From Dongia deserti (GTDB lineage Bacteria > Pseudomonadota > Alphaproteobacteria > Dongiales > Dongiaceae): a stretch of DNA of 64,000 nt. How positions within the stretch are numbered: position 1 is the first letter of the stretch; each line of letters opens with the position of its first letter. Made by a program: the position numbers and the translations under genes. Below are positions 8,655 through 19,997 of the stretch, piece by piece. The notes below the pieces were generated by a model. The model had not been told where the DNA came from, searched no databases, and worked only from the letters and a program-made list of their open reading frames with translations. The DNA lies in the NCBI RefSeq assembly GCF_003574735.1, contig NZ_QORW01000006.1:230887-294886 (forward strand), read 5' to 3'.

Positions 8655-8686
8655 GAGCCGCATCGATCTTTCGATGCGGCTCTTTT
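8655..8686 (+). terminator. Intrinsic terminator after the lipoprotein gene
   Basis: A perfect 12-base stem GAGCCGCATCGA / TCGATGCGGCTC with a TCTT loop is followed directly by TTTT. It ends the transcription unit of the lipoprotein gene. Confidence 0.88.
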
Positions 8687-8793
8687 CATCGCGCCGGTCG
8701 CGCGATCGAAGCATGATCTGTTGCAGCGATGACTCAGTCGAGTGGCGAAAAGAAGACGGATCGCGCGGCCGCGAATCACTTCCATGTAGTCAA

Positions 8794-8806
8794 GTGACGC
8801 AAAATG
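8794..8806 (+). promoter_or_regulatory. 13-base motif GTGACGCAAAATG, copy 1 (before zapE)
   Basis: The exact 13-mer GTGACGCAAAATG stands 10 bases upstream of the zapE ATG and occurs again at 10005-10017, upstream of mdh. Both copies are followed within a few bases by TGTC. It could be a shared binding site or promoter element of the two genes. Confidence 0.4.
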
Positions 8807-8815
8807 TGATGTCAT

Positions 8816-10000
8816 ATGCGCAACATGCATATTGACCGAGTCGCCGCTTTCACTGTGTCAGACGCGCTGGTCTCTTCACCCATCGAAGACGGACCCCTGT
8901 CGCGCTACCGTGCTCTACAACGCGCGGGCACCCTCGCGCACGATTCCGCGCAGGAGCTGGCGGCCGAAAAGCTGCAATCGCTGCACAAGGCGCTGAGGAA
9001 TTATCAGCCGCGCGAGAAGGCGAGCGGCTGGCGCGAGCGCCTAGGGCTGGCACGCCGGCGGGAAGCGGATGCACCGCAAGGGCTCTACATCTTCGGTCCC
9101 GTTGGTCGCGGCAAGTCGATGCTGATGGACCTGTTCTTTGCGACCGCGCCGGTCGCGCACAAGCGCCGCGTCCATTTCCATGCCTTCATGCTCGAGGTGC
9201 AGGCGACCCTGCATCGCTGGCGGCAGGAGAAGGACGGACCGGACGACGTCATCGCTGCCCTCGCGGACAAGATCTCCGGCGAGGCGATCCTGCTCTGCTT
9301 CGACGAGTTCCATGTCAGCAACATCGCCGACGCCATGATCCTCGGCCGCCTGTTCGAGGCGCTGTTCGATCGCGGCGTGGTCGTCGTCGCGACGTCGAAC
9401 TGGGAGCCGGACGATCTCTACAAGGATGGGCTGCAGCGGGATCGCTTCCTGCCCTTCATCGCGCTCATCAAGGAAAGGCTCGATGTGCTGGAACTGGATG
9501 CAGCGCGTGACTACCGCCTGCAGCGCATCAAGGATATGCGGGTCTACTTCCACCCGCTGGGCGAATTGGCTGCACGCCACATGAAGGAGAGCTTCGCGCG
9601 CCTGACCGGCGGGGCGGAGCCGCAGCCCGACCGCATCATCGTGCAGGAACGGCGTCTCGAGGTGCCGCGCCAAGCGGAGGGTGTGGCGTGGTTCGACTTC
9701 GACGAACTGTGCAGCCGGCCGTTGGGCGCCGCCGATTACATCGCAATCGCGACACATTTCAACACTGTGTTAATTGATTGCGTGCCAACGTTATCGCCGG
9801 ATCAGCGCGACCAGGCGCGGCGCTTCGTGACTCTCATCGACGAGCTCTACGAACATCGCGTCAACGTGGTGATCGCCGCAGCGGCTCCGCCGGAGCGGCT
9901 TTATCCATCGGGGGATGGATCGTTTGACTTCGAGCGCACGATCTCGCGCTTGAACGAGATGCAATCGGTCGACTACCTCTCGCGACCGCATTTGACGTGA
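8816..10000 (+). CDS. zapE: Cell division protein ZapE / AFG1-like ATPase
   Basis: 394 residues, AFG1/LACE1-type P-loop ATPase; in E. coli ZapE associates with the Z-ring and is needed under stress, while the mitochondrial relative acts in protein quality control. Walker A is GPVGRGKSMLMD (about residues 94-105) and Walker B is LLCFDEFHV; the sensor-like ATSNWEPDDLYKDGLQRDRFLPFI and the late FDELCSRPLGAADYIAIA are family blocks. In many alphaproteobacteria zapE sits directly before mdh, as here. The ATG at 8816 has an in-frame ATG three codons later, so the exact start is uncertain by that amount. Confidence 0.94.
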   Translation: MRNMHIDRVAAFTVSDALVSSPIEDGPLSRYRALQRAGTLAHDSAQELAAEKLQSLHKALRNYQPREKASGWRERLGLARRREADAPQGLYIFGPVGRGKSMLMDLFFATAPVAHKRRVHFHAFMLEVQATLHRWRQEKDGPDDVIAALADKISGEAILLCFDEFHVSNIADAMILGRLFEALFDRGVVVVATSNWEPDDLYKDGLQRDRFLPFIALIKERLDVLELDAARDYRLQRIKDMRVYFHPLGELAARHMKESFARLTGGAEPQPDRIIVQERRLEVPRQAEGVAWFDFDELCSRPLGAADYIAIATHFNTVLIDCVPTLSPDQRDQARRFVTLIDELYEHRVNVVIAAAAPPERLYPSGDGSFDFERTISRLNEMQSVDYLSRPHLT

Positions 10001-10004
10001 GTGC

Positions 10005-10017
10005 GTGACGCAAAATG
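10005..10017 (+). promoter_or_regulatory. 13-base motif GTGACGCAAAATG, copy 2 (before mdh)
   Basis: Second exact copy of the 13-mer found before zapE, five bases after the zapE stop and 134 bases before mdh. The following bases (AGGAATGTC) resemble those after copy 1 (TGATGTC). Confidence 0.4.
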
Positions 10018-10034
10018 AGGAATGTCGTTAACGC

Positions 10035-10079
10035 TTGCTCTTGGGGTTAAATGATAGTATTAACACAACACCTAGTATT
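10035..10079 (+). promoter_or_regulatory. Candidate mdh promoter region
   Basis: TTGCTC at 10035-10040 and TATTAA at 10058-10063 are 17 bases apart, in an AT-rich island between zapE and mdh. The heptamer TAGTATT occurs twice (10055-10061 and 10073-10079), 18 bases start to start, overlapping the -10 and lying just after it; this could be a tandem operator. By pattern only. Confidence 0.4.
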
Positions 10080-10150
10080 GTGCGCAATGGGGCAATCTGT
10101 GCTGCCGGAATCAACGGCGGCGATGCGTAAACCGGGGTCTAGGGTCCTGA

Positions 10151-11217
<1,067 letters not shown>

Positions 11218-11497
11218 TAGCCTTCCCGATTCGCTTCTAGCAATCGGCTAGCGACGGCGGCAGTCCGCACACCGCCCGCTCTAAATGTCGGATTCATTGT
11301 CGGTTGTGGTAATAATCGGCTTGAACCGGACGTAGGGATGGGTAGATTGCTGCACCACAGCAATTCAGGACTGCCGCTGTCGCCCGCTTTCCTCCACGCA
11401 GAACGGCCTTTGTTCTCAAGGGTCTGGGGTCAGGGCTCCGGCGGATGCAACCGCATCTGTGCGCCGCGTTTGGCGTCGCTTTAACTGAGGCCCAGAC

Positions 11498-12664
11498 ATG
11501 AACATCCACGAATATCAGGCGAAGGGGCTGCTCGCCAAATTTGGCGTCGGCGTCCTTTCGGGACAGGTAGCCTATACCCCCGACGAGGCGGTCGAGGCCG
11601 CCGAGAAGCTTGGCGGCCAGGTTTGGGTGGTCAAGGCCCAGATCCACGCCGGTGGCCGGGGCAAGGGCGGCGGTGTCAAGGTTTCGAAGTCATTGGACGA
11701 GGTGCGCGAGAACGCCAAGCGCATGATCGGCATGAACCTCGTCACCCACCAGACCGGGCCCAAGGGCAAGCTGGTGAAGCGCATCTATGTCGAGAGCGGC
11801 TGCGATATCAAGCGGGAGCTCTACCTCGGCATGCTGGTCGATCGCGCCACCTCGCGCATCACCATCATGGCTTCCTCCGAAGGCGGCGTGGAGATCGAAG
11901 AGGTCGCCGCCAAGCATCCGGAGAAGATCATCAAGGTGGCGGTCGATCCCGCCAGCGGCATCCTGCCCTTTCATGCGCGCAAGATCGCCTTCGGCCTCGG
12001 CCTCGAAGGCAACCAAGTCTCGTCCTGCGTGAAGTTCGTGATGGCGATGTATCGCGCGTTCGTGGAGCTGGACTGCTCGATCGTGGAGATCAACCCCCTG
12101 GTCGTGACCGGCGCCGGCGACGTGATCGCCCTCGATGCCAAGATGAATTTCGACGACAACGCGCTCTACCGCCACAAGGACGTGGAGGAGATGCGCGACG
12201 AGGACGAGGAAGACCCGGCGGAGCTGGAGGCCGGCAAGCACAACCTCAATTACATCAAGCTGGACGGCAATATCGGCTGCATGGTGAACGGCGCCGGCCT
12301 CGCCATGGCGACCATGGACATCATCAAGCTCTACGGCGGCCAGCCTGCCAATTTTCTGGACGTCGGCGGCGGCGCGACCAAGGAGCGCGTCACCACCGCC
12401 TTCAAGATCATCCTCTCCGACGCCAACGTCGAGGGGATCCTGGTCAACATCTTCGGCGGTATCATGCGCTGCGACGTCATCGCCGAGGGCGTGGTCGCGG
12501 CGGCGAAAGAGGTCAGCCTCCATGTGCCGCTGGTCGTTCGTCTCGAGGGGACCAACGTGGAGCTGGGCAAGAAGATCCTGGCGCAATCCGGCCTGCCGAT
12601 CCTCAGCGCCGACAATCTGGCGGATGCCGCCGAGAAGATTGTCAAAGCGGTGAAGGAGGCCTGA
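11498..12664 (+). CDS. sucC: Succinyl-CoA synthetase (ADP-forming) beta subunit
   Basis: 388 residues, normal length. It binds nucleotide through an N-terminal ATP-grasp domain ([16 protein letters not shown] at the start; [18 protein letters not shown] around residues 42-60) and succinate/CoA through the C-terminal flavodoxin-like domain ([28 protein letters not shown]). It makes succinate and ATP from succinyl-CoA with SucD, which starts three bases after its stop. A 280-base gap before it holds no recognisable gene beyond the microprotein and presumably carries its promoter; GAGG precedes the ATG. Confidence 0.97.
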   Translation: MNIHEYQAKGLLAKFGVGVLSGQVAYTPDEAVEAAEKLGGQVWVVKAQIHAGGRGKGGGVKVSKSLDEVRENAKRMIGMNLVTHQTGPKGKLVKRIYVESGCDIKRELYLGMLVDRATSRITIMASSEGGVEIEEVAAKHPEKIIKVAVDPASGILPFHARKIAFGLGLEGNQVSSCVKFVMAMYRAFVELDCSIVEINPLVVTGAGDVIALDAKMNFDDNALYRHKDVEEMRDEDEEDPAELEAGKHNLNYIKLDGNIGCMVNGAGLAMATMDIIKLYGGQPANFLDVGGGATKERVTTAFKIILSDANVEGILVNIFGGIMRCDVIAEGVVAAAKEVSLHVPLVVRLEGTNVELGKKILAQSGLPILSADNLADAAEKIVKAVKEA

Positions 12665-12667
12665 GCC

Positions 12668-13543
12668 ATGGCGGTACTCGTCAACAAGGACACCAAGGTG
12701 ATCTGCCAGGGCTTCACCGGCTCGCAGGGCACCTTCCATTCGGAACAGGCGATCGCCTACGGCACAAAGATGGTCGGTGGTGTCACGCCCGGTAAAGGCG
12801 GCACCACGCATCTCGATCTGCCGGTGTTCGACACCGTCGCCGACGCGGTTGCCAAGACCGGCGCGACGGCCAGCGCCATCTATGTGCCACCGCCGTTCGC
12901 GGCCGATGCGATCGTGGAAGCGATCGACGCCGGCATCGAGCTGGTGGTCTGCATCACCGAAGGCATCCCGGTCCTGGACATGGTCAAGGTGAAGCGGGCG
13001 CTCTCGGGTTCCCGTAGCCGCCTGGTCGGGCCGAACTGTCCCGGCGTCATCACGCCAGGCGAATGCAAGATCGGCATCATGCCGGGCCATATCCATAAAC
13101 GCGGGCGGATCGGTATTGTCTCGCGCTCCGGCACGCTTACCTATGAGGCGGTGGCCCAGACCACGGCCGCCGGGCTCGGCCAGACCACTTGCATCGGCAT
13201 CGGCGGCGATCCGGTTAACGGCACCAACTTTGTTGATTGTTTGGCAATGTTCCTGGGGGACGATGAGACCCAAGGGATTGTTATGATCGGCGAAATCGGC
13301 GGCACGGCCGAGGAGGACGCGGCCGAGTTTCTGAGGCGCGAGAAGCGCAAGAAGCCTGTGGTGGGTTTCATCGCCGGCGTCACGGCGCCTCCGGGCCGCC
13401 GGATGGGTCATGCGGGCGCGATCATCTCCGGGGGCAAGGGTGGCGCCGGCGACAAGATCGAGGCCATGAAGTCCGCAGGCATCCATGTGGCCGAATCGCC
13501 CGCCAGCCTCGGCTCGGCTATGCTGAAGGCAATGGGGCGGTAA
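12668..13543 (+). CDS. sucD: Succinyl-CoA synthetase (ADP-forming) alpha subunit
   Basis: 291 residues. The N-terminal CoA-binding Rossmann domain is seen in [19 protein letters not shown] and [18 protein letters not shown]. The C-terminal ligase domain carries the phosphorylated active-site histidine in [35 protein letters not shown] and [16 protein letters not shown] are further family blocks. It forms the heterotetramer or heterodimer with SucC; the two genes are almost contiguous. The downstream gap to sucA contains an 11-base inverted repeat. Confidence 0.97.
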   Translation: MAVLVNKDTKVICQGFTGSQGTFHSEQAIAYGTKMVGGVTPGKGGTTHLDLPVFDTVADAVAKTGATASAIYVPPPFAADAIVEAIDAGIELVVCITEGIPVLDMVKVKRALSGSRSRLVGPNCPGVITPGECKIGIMPGHIHKRGRIGIVSRSGTLTYEAVAQTTAAGLGQTTCIGIGGDPVNGTNFVDCLAMFLGDDETQGIVMIGEIGGTAEEDAAEFLRREKRKKPVVGFIAGVTAPPGRRMGHAGAIISGGKGGAGDKIEAMKSAGIHVAESPASLGSAMLKAMGR

Positions 13544-13579
13544 AAAGGGGATTGAGACGGAAGTGGGCCAAGGTTCGCG

Positions 13580-13642
13580 GCGATCGGGCGCGGACGGCTC
13601 GCTCCCCGGAATCGGCTGAATGATGGGCCGTCGCCCGATCGC
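13580..13642. promoter_or_regulatory. Inverted repeat in the sucD-sucA gap
   Basis: GCGATCGGGCG (13580-13590) and its exact complement CGCCCGATCGC (13632-13642) flank a 41-base spacer, all within the 121-base gap between sucD and sucA. It may form an mRNA stem that separates expression of sucCD from the oxoglutarate dehydrogenase genes, or be a protein-binding site. No T-run follows, so simple termination is unlikely. Confidence 0.45.
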
Positions 13643-13664
13643 GGTCCCCTGAAACGAGCGACGC

Positions 13665-16568
13665 ATGAGCACCATTCCGTCGACCTTCCTCTCCGGTCCC
13701 AACGCACCGTTCATCGAAGAGCTCTACGCCCGGTATCTGGAGCAGCCGAACTCGGTCGATCCGTCCTGGCGTAAGTTCTTCTCCGACCTGCAGGACGAGA
13801 GCGAGATCGTCTTGAACGACATTCGCGGCGCCTCCTGGGCGCCGCGGGAGCGCGCAGTGGAGATCGCGCGCGAGGATGGGGACGGGAACGGCCATTACGA
13901 GGCAGCGACGACTGCCCGCGCGGCGCGGCCGCAGGACCTGAAGCGGGCTGCCCGCGATTCGCTGCGCGTCATGATGCTGATCCGCGCCTATCGCGTACGC
14001 GGTCATCTGGAAGCCAGCCTTGATCCATTGGATCTGAAGCCGCGCGCCAAGCACGCCGACCTCGACCCCCGCACCTACGGCTTCACCGAGGCCGACATGG
14101 ATCGCGAGATCCATATCGACAACATCCTGGGCTACGAGAGCGCGACGCTGCGCCAGATCGTCCATGTGCTGCGCCAGACCTATTGCGGCAGCATCGGCGT
14201 CGAGTACATGCATATCCAGGATCCGGACCAGCGCAAATGGCTGCAGCTCCGGATCGAGGGCAGCCGCAACCACCGCGAACTCACCGACCGCGGCAAGGTC
14301 GCGATCCTGGAGCGCCTGACCGCCGCCGAGATGTTCGAGAAATTCCTCGACAAGAAATACACCGGCACCAAGCGCTTCGGCCTGGATGGCGGCGAATCCA
14401 TGATCCCGGCGCTGGAGCAGATCATCAAGCGCGGAAGTCAGCTCGGCCTCAAGGAGGTCGTGATCGGCATGGCGCATCGCGGGCGCCTCAACATGCTCGC
14501 CAACTTCATGAACAAGCCATTCGCGGCGATCTTCTCCGAGTTCCAGGGCAATGCCGCGAACCCGGAGGACGTCCAGGGTTCGGCCGACGTCAAATACCAT
14601 CTCGGCACCTCCGCCGACCGCGAGTTCGACGGCCGCGTGGTGCACCTGTCTCTGACCGCGAACCCCTCGCACCTGGAAGCGGTCAATACCGTGGTGCAGG
14701 GCAAGGTCCGCGCCAAGCAGCGCCAGCGCAACGACCGTAGCCGCGAAGAGGTGATGGGCCTGTTGCTGCACGGCGATGCGGCCTTCGCCGGCCAGGGCCT
14801 GGTGCCGGAATCCCTCGATATGTCGGAGCTGGACGGCTACAAGACCGGCGGTACCATCCATTTCATCATCAACAACCAGATCGGCTTCACCACCAGCCCA
14901 ACCGCCGCGCGCTCCAGCCCCTATTGCTCGGACGTCGCGAAAGGCGTGCAGGCGCCAATCTTCCACGTCAATGGCGACGACCCGGAATCGGTGCTGCATG
15001 CCGCGCGTATGGCGATGGAGTTCCGCCAGGAATTCAAGTGCGATGTGGTAATCGACATGTTCTGCTATCGCCGCTTCGGCCACAATGAAAGCGACGAGCC
15101 GGCATTCACCCAGCCGCTGATGTACCGCAGGATCGGCACCCATCCCACCACCCGGCAGATCTATGCCGACAAGCTGGTGGAAGAGGGCACGCTGACGCGT
15201 GAGAACGCCGACCGGATCACGGAAGAGTTTCAGGCCCGGCTGGAGAAGGAGTTCGAAGCCGCCGGAGCTTATCGCCCGAACAAGGCCGACTGGCTGGAAG
15301 GGGCCTGGTCCGGCCTTGCCATTGCTTCCGGCGATGAGCGGCGCGGAACGACCGACGCCAGCATGGAAGCATTACAGGAAGTGGGAAAGGCTCTGACCAC
15401 TGTCCCTGCGACCTTCAACGTCAATCGCAAGATCGCGCGACAATTGTCGATGAAGGAGCAGATGTTCAAGACCGGCGAGGGCATCGACTGGGCGACCGGC
15501 GAAGCGCTCGCCTTCGGCACGCTGCTGAAGGACGGCTACTATGTCCGCCTGTCGGGCCAGGACGTGAAGCGCGGCACCTTCTCCCAGCGCCATGCTGTCC
15601 TGGTCGATCAGGAGAACGAGAGCGAATACATTCCGCTCAACAACATCGCGCCAATGGGCGGACCGGGGGGGCAGTCGGAGTTCGAGGTCATCAATTCGCC
15701 GCTGTCCGAAGCCGGCGTGCTCGGCTTTGAATACGGCTTCAGCCTCGCCGATCCGAAGGCGCTCGTGCTGTGGGAGGCGCAGTTCGGCGATTTCGCGAAC
15801 GGCGCCCAAGTCATCATCGATCAGTTCATCAGCTCCGGCGAATCCAAGTGGCTGCGCATGTCGGGCTTGGTCATGCTGCTGCCTCACGGCTACGAGGGAC
15901 AGGGGCCGGAGCACAGCTCCGCCCGCCTAGAGCGTTATCTGCAGCTGTGCGCCGAAGACAACATGCAGGTCGTCAACTGCACGACGCCGGCCAACTACTT
16001 CCACGCCCTCAGGCGGCAGATGCACCGCAATTTCCGCAAGCCGCTGATCGTCATGACGCCGAAATCGCTGCTGCGGCACAAACTCGCTGTCTCGACCCTG
16101 GCGGAGCTTGGCCCCGGCTCGAGCTTCCACCGCATTTTGTGGGACAGCGGCAAGACCGCAGCGGACAAGGACATCCGGCGCGTGGTGCTGTGTAGCGGCA
16201 AAGTCTATTACGACCTCTATGAGGAGCGCGAGAAGCGCGAGATCACAGACGTTCAGATCCTGCGCCTCGAACAGCTCTATCCGTTCCCGCACAAGCCGCT
16301 GAAGACCGAGCTTTCGCGCTTCCCGAATGCGGAGATCGTCTGGTGCCAGGAGGAGCCGAAGAACATGGGCGCCTGGACCACGGTCATGCCCGAGATCGAA
16401 TCGGTGATGGCCGAGATGGGCATGAAGCAGCAGCGGCTGCGTTATGCCGGCCGGCCGGCGGCGGCTTCGCCAGCGACCGGCTTGTTGCGGCGGCACCTGA
16501 AGGAACAAGCGGCGCTGGTCGAAGAGGCGCTGGTGGTCGAGGCGCCTGCGCAGCGCGCGGCGCAATAG
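13665..16568 (+). CDS. sucA: 2-oxoglutarate dehydrogenase E1 component
   Basis: 967 residues, the ThDP-dependent subunit that decarboxylates 2-oxoglutarate and succinylates the lipoyl group of SucB. The N-terminus has the short helix used to bind E2 ([21 protein letters not shown]). Catalytic landmarks are [15 protein letters not shown], the ThDP/Mg site [13 protein letters not shown] followed by [15 protein letters not shown], and the transketolase-like C-terminal half with [11 protein letters not shown] and [22 protein letters not shown]. Length is typical. It is followed after 10 bases by sucB. Confidence 0.97.
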   Translation: MSTIPSTFLSGPNAPFIEELYARYLEQPNSVDPSWRKFFSDLQDESEIVLNDIRGASWAPRERAVEIAREDGDGNGHYEAATTARAARPQDLKRAARDSLRVMMLIRAYRVRGHLEASLDPLDLKPRAKHADLDPRTYGFTEADMDREIHIDNILGYESATLRQIVHVLRQTYCGSIGVEYMHIQDPDQRKWLQLRIEGSRNHRELTDRGKVAILERLTAAEMFEKFLDKKYTGTKRFGLDGGESMIPALEQIIKRGSQLGLKEVVIGMAHRGRLNMLANFMNKPFAAIFSEFQGNAANPEDVQGSADVKYHLGTSADREFDGRVVHLSLTANPSHLEAVNTVVQGKVRAKQRQRNDRSREEVMGLLLHGDAAFAGQGLVPESLDMSELDGYKTGGTIHFIINNQIGFTTSPTAARSSPYCSDVAKGVQAPIFHVNGDDPESVLHAARMAMEFRQEFKCDVVIDMFCYRRFGHNESDEPAFTQPLMYRRIGTHPTTRQIYADKLVEEGTLTRENADRITEEFQARLEKEFEAAGAYRPNKADWLEGAWSGLAIASGDERRGTTDASMEALQEVGKALTTVPATFNVNRKIARQLSMKEQMFKTGEGIDWATGEALAFGTLLKDGYYVRLSGQDVKRGTFSQRHAVLVDQENESEYIPLNNIAPMGGPGGQSEFEVINSPLSEAGVLGFEYGFSLADPKALVLWEAQFGDFANGAQVIIDQFISSGESKWLRMSGLVMLLPHGYEGQGPEHSSARLERYLQLCAEDNMQVVNCTTPANYFHALRRQMHRNFRKPLIVMTPKSLLRHKLAVSTLAELGPGSSFHRILWDSGKTAADKDIRRVVLCSGKVYYDLYEEREKREITDVQILRLEQLYPFPHKPLKTELSRFPNAEIVWCQEEPKNMGAWTTVMPEIESVMAEMGMKQQRLRYAGRPAAASPATGLLRRHLKEQAALVEEALVVEAPAQRAAQ

Positions 16569-16578
16569 GAGAACAGGA

Positions 16579-17871
16579 ATGCCAACACCCGTTGTTGTGC
16601 CGGGACTCGGCGAATCGGTGACCGAGGCAACGGTCGCCAAATGGATGAAGAACGTCGGCGATTCCGTAAAAGCCGACGAGCCTCTGGCAGAGCTGGAGAC
16701 CGATAAGGTCACGCAGGAACTCTATGCGCCGACGGCGGGCACCTTGGGCGAGATCACCGCGCCCGCGGGCAGCGTGGTGGCGATCGGCGCCGTGATCGGG
16801 CAGATCGTGGACGGTGCGGGCGCAGCAGCCGCTCCCGCCAAGCCGGTGCCGGAGGCGCCGCCGAAACCTGCACCGGCAGCGCAGGCAGCACCGCAAACTC
16901 CGCCGCAACAGGCGGCGCCGGCCGCACCCGCCGCGAAGACGGCTGCGGAGGAGACGCTATCGCCGGCTGTGCGCAAGATGGTGAGCGAGCATAATCTCGA
17001 CCCGTCGGCCATTGCCGGCACGGGCAAGGATGGCCGCCTGACCAAGGGCGACGTGACCGCCCATCTGGCGAAACCCGCCGCGCCGCAGATCTCACCGGCG
17101 CCGCCCGCTCCGCAGCCGGCGACGCGTCCGGCCCCGCAACCGGAAGTCCCGCACGTGCCGCGTGCCTTGGCACCGAGCGAGGAGCGGGTGCCGATGACGC
17201 GCCTGCGCCGGCGCATCGCCGAGCGGCTGAAGCAGGCGCAGAACACGGCCGCCATGCTCACCACCTTCAACGAGGTGGATATGGGCGCGGTCATGGCGCT
17301 GCGCGAGCAGTACAAGGAGAGCTTCGAGAAGCGCCACAAGGTGAAGCTCGGCTTCATGGGCTTCTTCGTGAAAGCCTGTATCCAGGCGCTGAAGGAGATC
17401 CCTGCCGTCAATGGCGAGATCGACGGCAACGACATCATCTACAAGAACCACTACGACATCGGCGTCGCCGTCGGAACGGAGCAGGGGCTTGTCGTGCCCG
17501 TGGTGCGCGACGCGGACAAGATGAGCCTGCCGCAGATCGAGGCAAAGATCGGCGAACTCGGCAAGCGCGCCCGCGACGGCAAGCTTGCGATCGAGGATCT
17601 GCAGGGCGGCACCTTCACCATCTCGAACGGCGGTGTCTATGGCTCGCTGATGTCGACGCCGATCCTGAACCCGCCGCAATCCGGCATCCTCGGCATGCAC
17701 AAGATCCAGCAGCGCCCGATGGCGGTCGACGGCAAGGTCGAAATCCGCCCGATGATGTATCTGGCGCTCAGCTACGATCACCGCATCATCGACGGACGCG
17801 AGGCCGTCACCTTCCTGGTGCGCATCAAGGAATGCCTGGAAGACCCGCAGCGCCTGATCCTGGAACTGTGA
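16579..17871 (+). CDS. sucB: Dihydrolipoamide succinyltransferase (E2 of oxoglutarate dehydrogenase)
   Basis: 430 residues. One lipoyl domain comes first (residues 1-75; lipoylated Lys43 in ETDKVTQEL), followed by an Ala/Pro-rich linker, the peripheral-subunit-binding domain (about 125-165; [17 protein letters not shown]), a second Pro-rich linker and the catalytic acyltransferase core. The active-site motif HRIIDG begins at about residue 401. It transfers the succinyl group to CoA and forms the core of the complex. A C39-type peptidase gene starts two bases after its stop, and lpdA follows that. Confidence 0.96.
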   Translation: MPTPVVVPGLGESVTEATVAKWMKNVGDSVKADEPLAELETDKVTQELYAPTAGTLGEITAPAGSVVAIGAVIGQIVDGAGAAAAPAKPVPEAPPKPAPAAQAAPQTPPQQAAPAAPAAKTAAEETLSPAVRKMVSEHNLDPSAIAGTGKDGRLTKGDVTAHLAKPAAPQISPAPPAPQPATRPAPQPEVPHVPRALAPSEERVPMTRLRRRIAERLKQAQNTAAMLTTFNEVDMGAVMALREQYKESFEKRHKVKLGFMGFFVKACIQALKEIPAVNGEIDGNDIIYKNHYDIGVAVGTEQGLVVPVVRDADKMSLPQIEAKIGELGKRARDGKLAIEDLQGGTFTISNGGVYGSLMSTPILNPPQSGILGMHKIQQRPMAVDGKVEIRPMMYLALSYDHRIIDGREAVTFLVRIKECLEDPQRLILEL

Positions 17872-17873
17872 TC

Positions 17874-18569
17874 GTGGCGAAGCTGCAGGCCAAGAGTGCC
17901 GTCCGCAAGGTGGCGCCCAAAATTGGCCGGCGCGGTCGCGTTCCCTACTACAACCAGACGACGGATTTCACCTGCGGCCCGTCATCGCTGCTGATGGCGA
18001 TGAAGGCGCTCAACCCGAAGACGGACGTCTCGCGCATGCACGAATTGCTGCTGTGGCGCGAGGCCAACACCATCTTCATGGGTACCGATGGGCCCGCCGG
18101 CTGCGGGGCAACTGGCCTCGCCCTGGCTGCGCATCGTCGTGGCTTCGACGTCGAAGTTTGGGTGAACCACAAGAACACTTTGCTTGGCTCGCGCGCCAAG
18201 ACAAGGGACCGCGCCAAGGTGATGGGCCTGCTGCAGCAGGCCGATCTCGCTGAGATGAAGCGTCTGAAGATTCCCTATCGCATCGGCGCGCGGTCGATCG
18301 ACCAGCTGCGTGCAGATATCGAGGGCGGCGCCCTGCCTGTCGTGCTGGTCAGCATGAATTATATCCACCAGGACGCGACCGCCCACTGGGTGGTGGTGAC
18401 CGGGATCGACGATGAAAACGTGACGGTCAACGATCCCTGGATATCCAGGAACCTGGGCAATACGCGCCGGACCATGCAGGACTATGTGGTGCCGCGCGAC
18501 GCATTCCACGCAATGACGGCGTACGGGCCCAAGAAGGAACGCGCCATTGTGCTGCTCCGGCGGCGCTGA
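17874..18569 (+). CDS. C39-type cysteine peptidase-like protein inside the oxoglutarate dehydrogenase operon
   Basis: 231 residues with a papain-like C39 peptidase fold. Reading from the GTG at 17874, the oxyanion Gln28 and nucleophile Cys34 lie in QTTDFTCGPSSLLMAM, the His is His171 (AHWVVVTGID) and the third member is Asp187 in VNDPW, so the catalytic set looks complete. There is no transporter domain and no signal peptide, so it is probably cytoplasmic. It starts two bases after sucB and ends 19 bases before lpdA, which predicts co-expression with the dehydrogenase complex. A GTG at 17868 is an alternative start overlapping the sucB end. Whether it cleaves the complex, a peptide, or is a transglutaminase-like modifier is unknown. 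Confidence 0.8.
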   Translation: MAKLQAKSAVRKVAPKIGRRGRVPYYNQTTDFTCGPSSLLMAMKALNPKTDVSRMHELLLWREANTIFMGTDGPAGCGATGLALAAHRRGFDVEVWVNHKNTLLGSRAKTRDRAKVMGLLQQADLAEMKRLKIPYRIGARSIDQLRADIEGGALPVVLVSMNYIHQDATAHWVVVTGIDDENVTVNDPWISRNLGNTRRTMQDYVVPRDAFHAMTAYGPKKERAIVLLRRR

Positions 18570-18588
18570 ATAGGACGAAGGAACGGAC

Positions 18589-19995
18589 ATGGCGGAACAG
18601 GCATTCGATGTGGTGGTGATCGGCGGCGGCCCGGGCGGCTATGTGTGCGCTATCAAGGCGGCGCAGCTGGGCTTGAAGACCGCCTGCGTCGAGAAGCGCG
18701 GGGCCCTCGGCGGCACCTGTCTCAACGTCGGCTGCATCCCGTCCAAGGCGTTGCTGCAATCCTCCCATCTATACGCGATGGCGGCGCACGACCTGGCGCA
18801 GCACGGCGTCAAGGCCGGCAAGGTCGAACTCGATTTCAAGACCATGATGGGCCGCAAGGACAAGGTGGTCGCCGATTTCACCAAGGGCATCGAGTTCCTG
18901 TTCCGCAAGAACAAGGTGACGTACCTCAAGGGCCTCGGCCGCCTGGTCGGCGACGGCAAGATCGAGGTCGTCGCCAACGGCAAGGGCGAGACGGTCAGCG
19001 CCAAGCACATCATCATCGCGACCGGCTCCGACGTGATGCCGCTCAGGGGCGTGGAGATCGACGAGAAGCAGATCGTCTCGTCCACTGGCGCGCTGGAGCT
19101 GGAGAAGGTGCCAGAGCATCTGATCGTGATCGGCGGCGGCGTGATTGGGCTGGAGCTCGGCTCGGTGTGGCGGCGCCTCGGCGCCAAGGTCACTGTCGTC
19201 GAGTTCCTCGACCGCATCGTCGCCACCATGGATGCGGAGATCGGCACGGCGTATCAGAAGGTGCTCACCAAGCAGGGCCTGGAATTCAAACTCGGCACCA
19301 AGGTGACGGCGGCGAAAAAGGCCAACGGCAAGGTGACGCTGACGATGGAGCCCGCGAATGGCGGCGCCTCCGAGGAGCTGACCGGCGACGTCGTTCTGGT
19401 CTCGATCGGCCGGCGGCCCTATGTCGATGGGCTGGCGCTGGAGATGGTCGGGGTGAAGCTCGACAATAAGGGGCGAGTGATGGTCGACGATCATTTCCAG
19501 ACCAGCGTGCCCGGCATCTACGCCATCGGCGACGTGATCCACGGGCCTATGCTCGCGCATAAGGCGGAGGAAGAGGGCGTCGCGGTCGCGGAGATGCTGG
19601 CCGGTCAATCCGGGCACGTGAATTACGAGACCTGCCCCAACATCGTCTACACTTGGCCGGAGCTGGCGAGCGTCGGCAAGACCGAGGAGGAGCTGAAATC
19701 CGCCGGCGTGCAGTACAAGGTCGGCAAGTTCCCCTTCCTGGCGAATTCGCGTGCCAAGGCCAACGCCGACATGGAAGGCATGGTAAAGCTGCTGGCCGAC
19801 GCCAACACCGACCGCCTGTTGGGCGCGCACGTGCTCGGCCCCGAAGCCGGCACCCTGATCCACGAGATCTCCATGGCGATGGAATTCGGCGGGTCGGCGG
19901 AAGATGTGGCTCGCGCGTTCCATGGGCACCCGACGCTGAACGAAGCGATCAAGGAAGCGGCCCTCGTGATCGCGAGCAAGCCGATCCACGTGTGA
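18589..19995 (+). CDS. lpdA: Dihydrolipoamide dehydrogenase (E3)
   Basis: 468 residues, FAD/NAD enzyme that reoxidises dihydrolipoamide of the E2 subunits. FAD motif GGGPGGYVCAIKAAQLG is at residues 12-28, the redox disulfide is Cys44-Cys49 in GGTCLNVGCIPSK, the NAD fold is VIGGGVIGLELGSVWRRLG, and the catalytic His-Glu pair lies in HGHPTLNEAIKEA near the C-terminus. It is the last gene of the mdh-to-lpd run on this strand and converges on a minus-strand kinase gene two bases away. Confidence 0.97.
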   Translation: MAEQAFDVVVIGGGPGGYVCAIKAAQLGLKTACVEKRGALGGTCLNVGCIPSKALLQSSHLYAMAAHDLAQHGVKAGKVELDFKTMMGRKDKVVADFTKGIEFLFRKNKVTYLKGLGRLVGDGKIEVVANGKGETVSAKHIIIATGSDVMPLRGVEIDEKQIVSSTGALELEKVPEHLIVIGGGVIGLELGSVWRRLGAKVTVVEFLDRIVATMDAEIGTAYQKVLTKQGLEFKLGTKVTAAKKANGKVTLTMEPANGGASEELTGDVVLVSIGRRPYVDGLALEMVGVKLDNKGRVMVDDHFQTSVPGIYAIGDVIHGPMLAHKAEEEGVAVAEMLAGQSGHVNYETCPNIVYTWPELASVGKTEEELKSAGVQYKVGKFPFLANSRAKANADMEGMVKLLADANTDRLLGAHVLGPEAGTLIHEISMAMEFGGSAEDVARAFHGHPTLNEAIKEAALVIASKPIHV

Positions 19996-19997
19996 TT

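Noticed and set aside
11690-13714. Long minus-strand frame of 674 residues
   Set aside because: Antisense to sucC/sucD and the sucA start; no domain or ribosome binding site.
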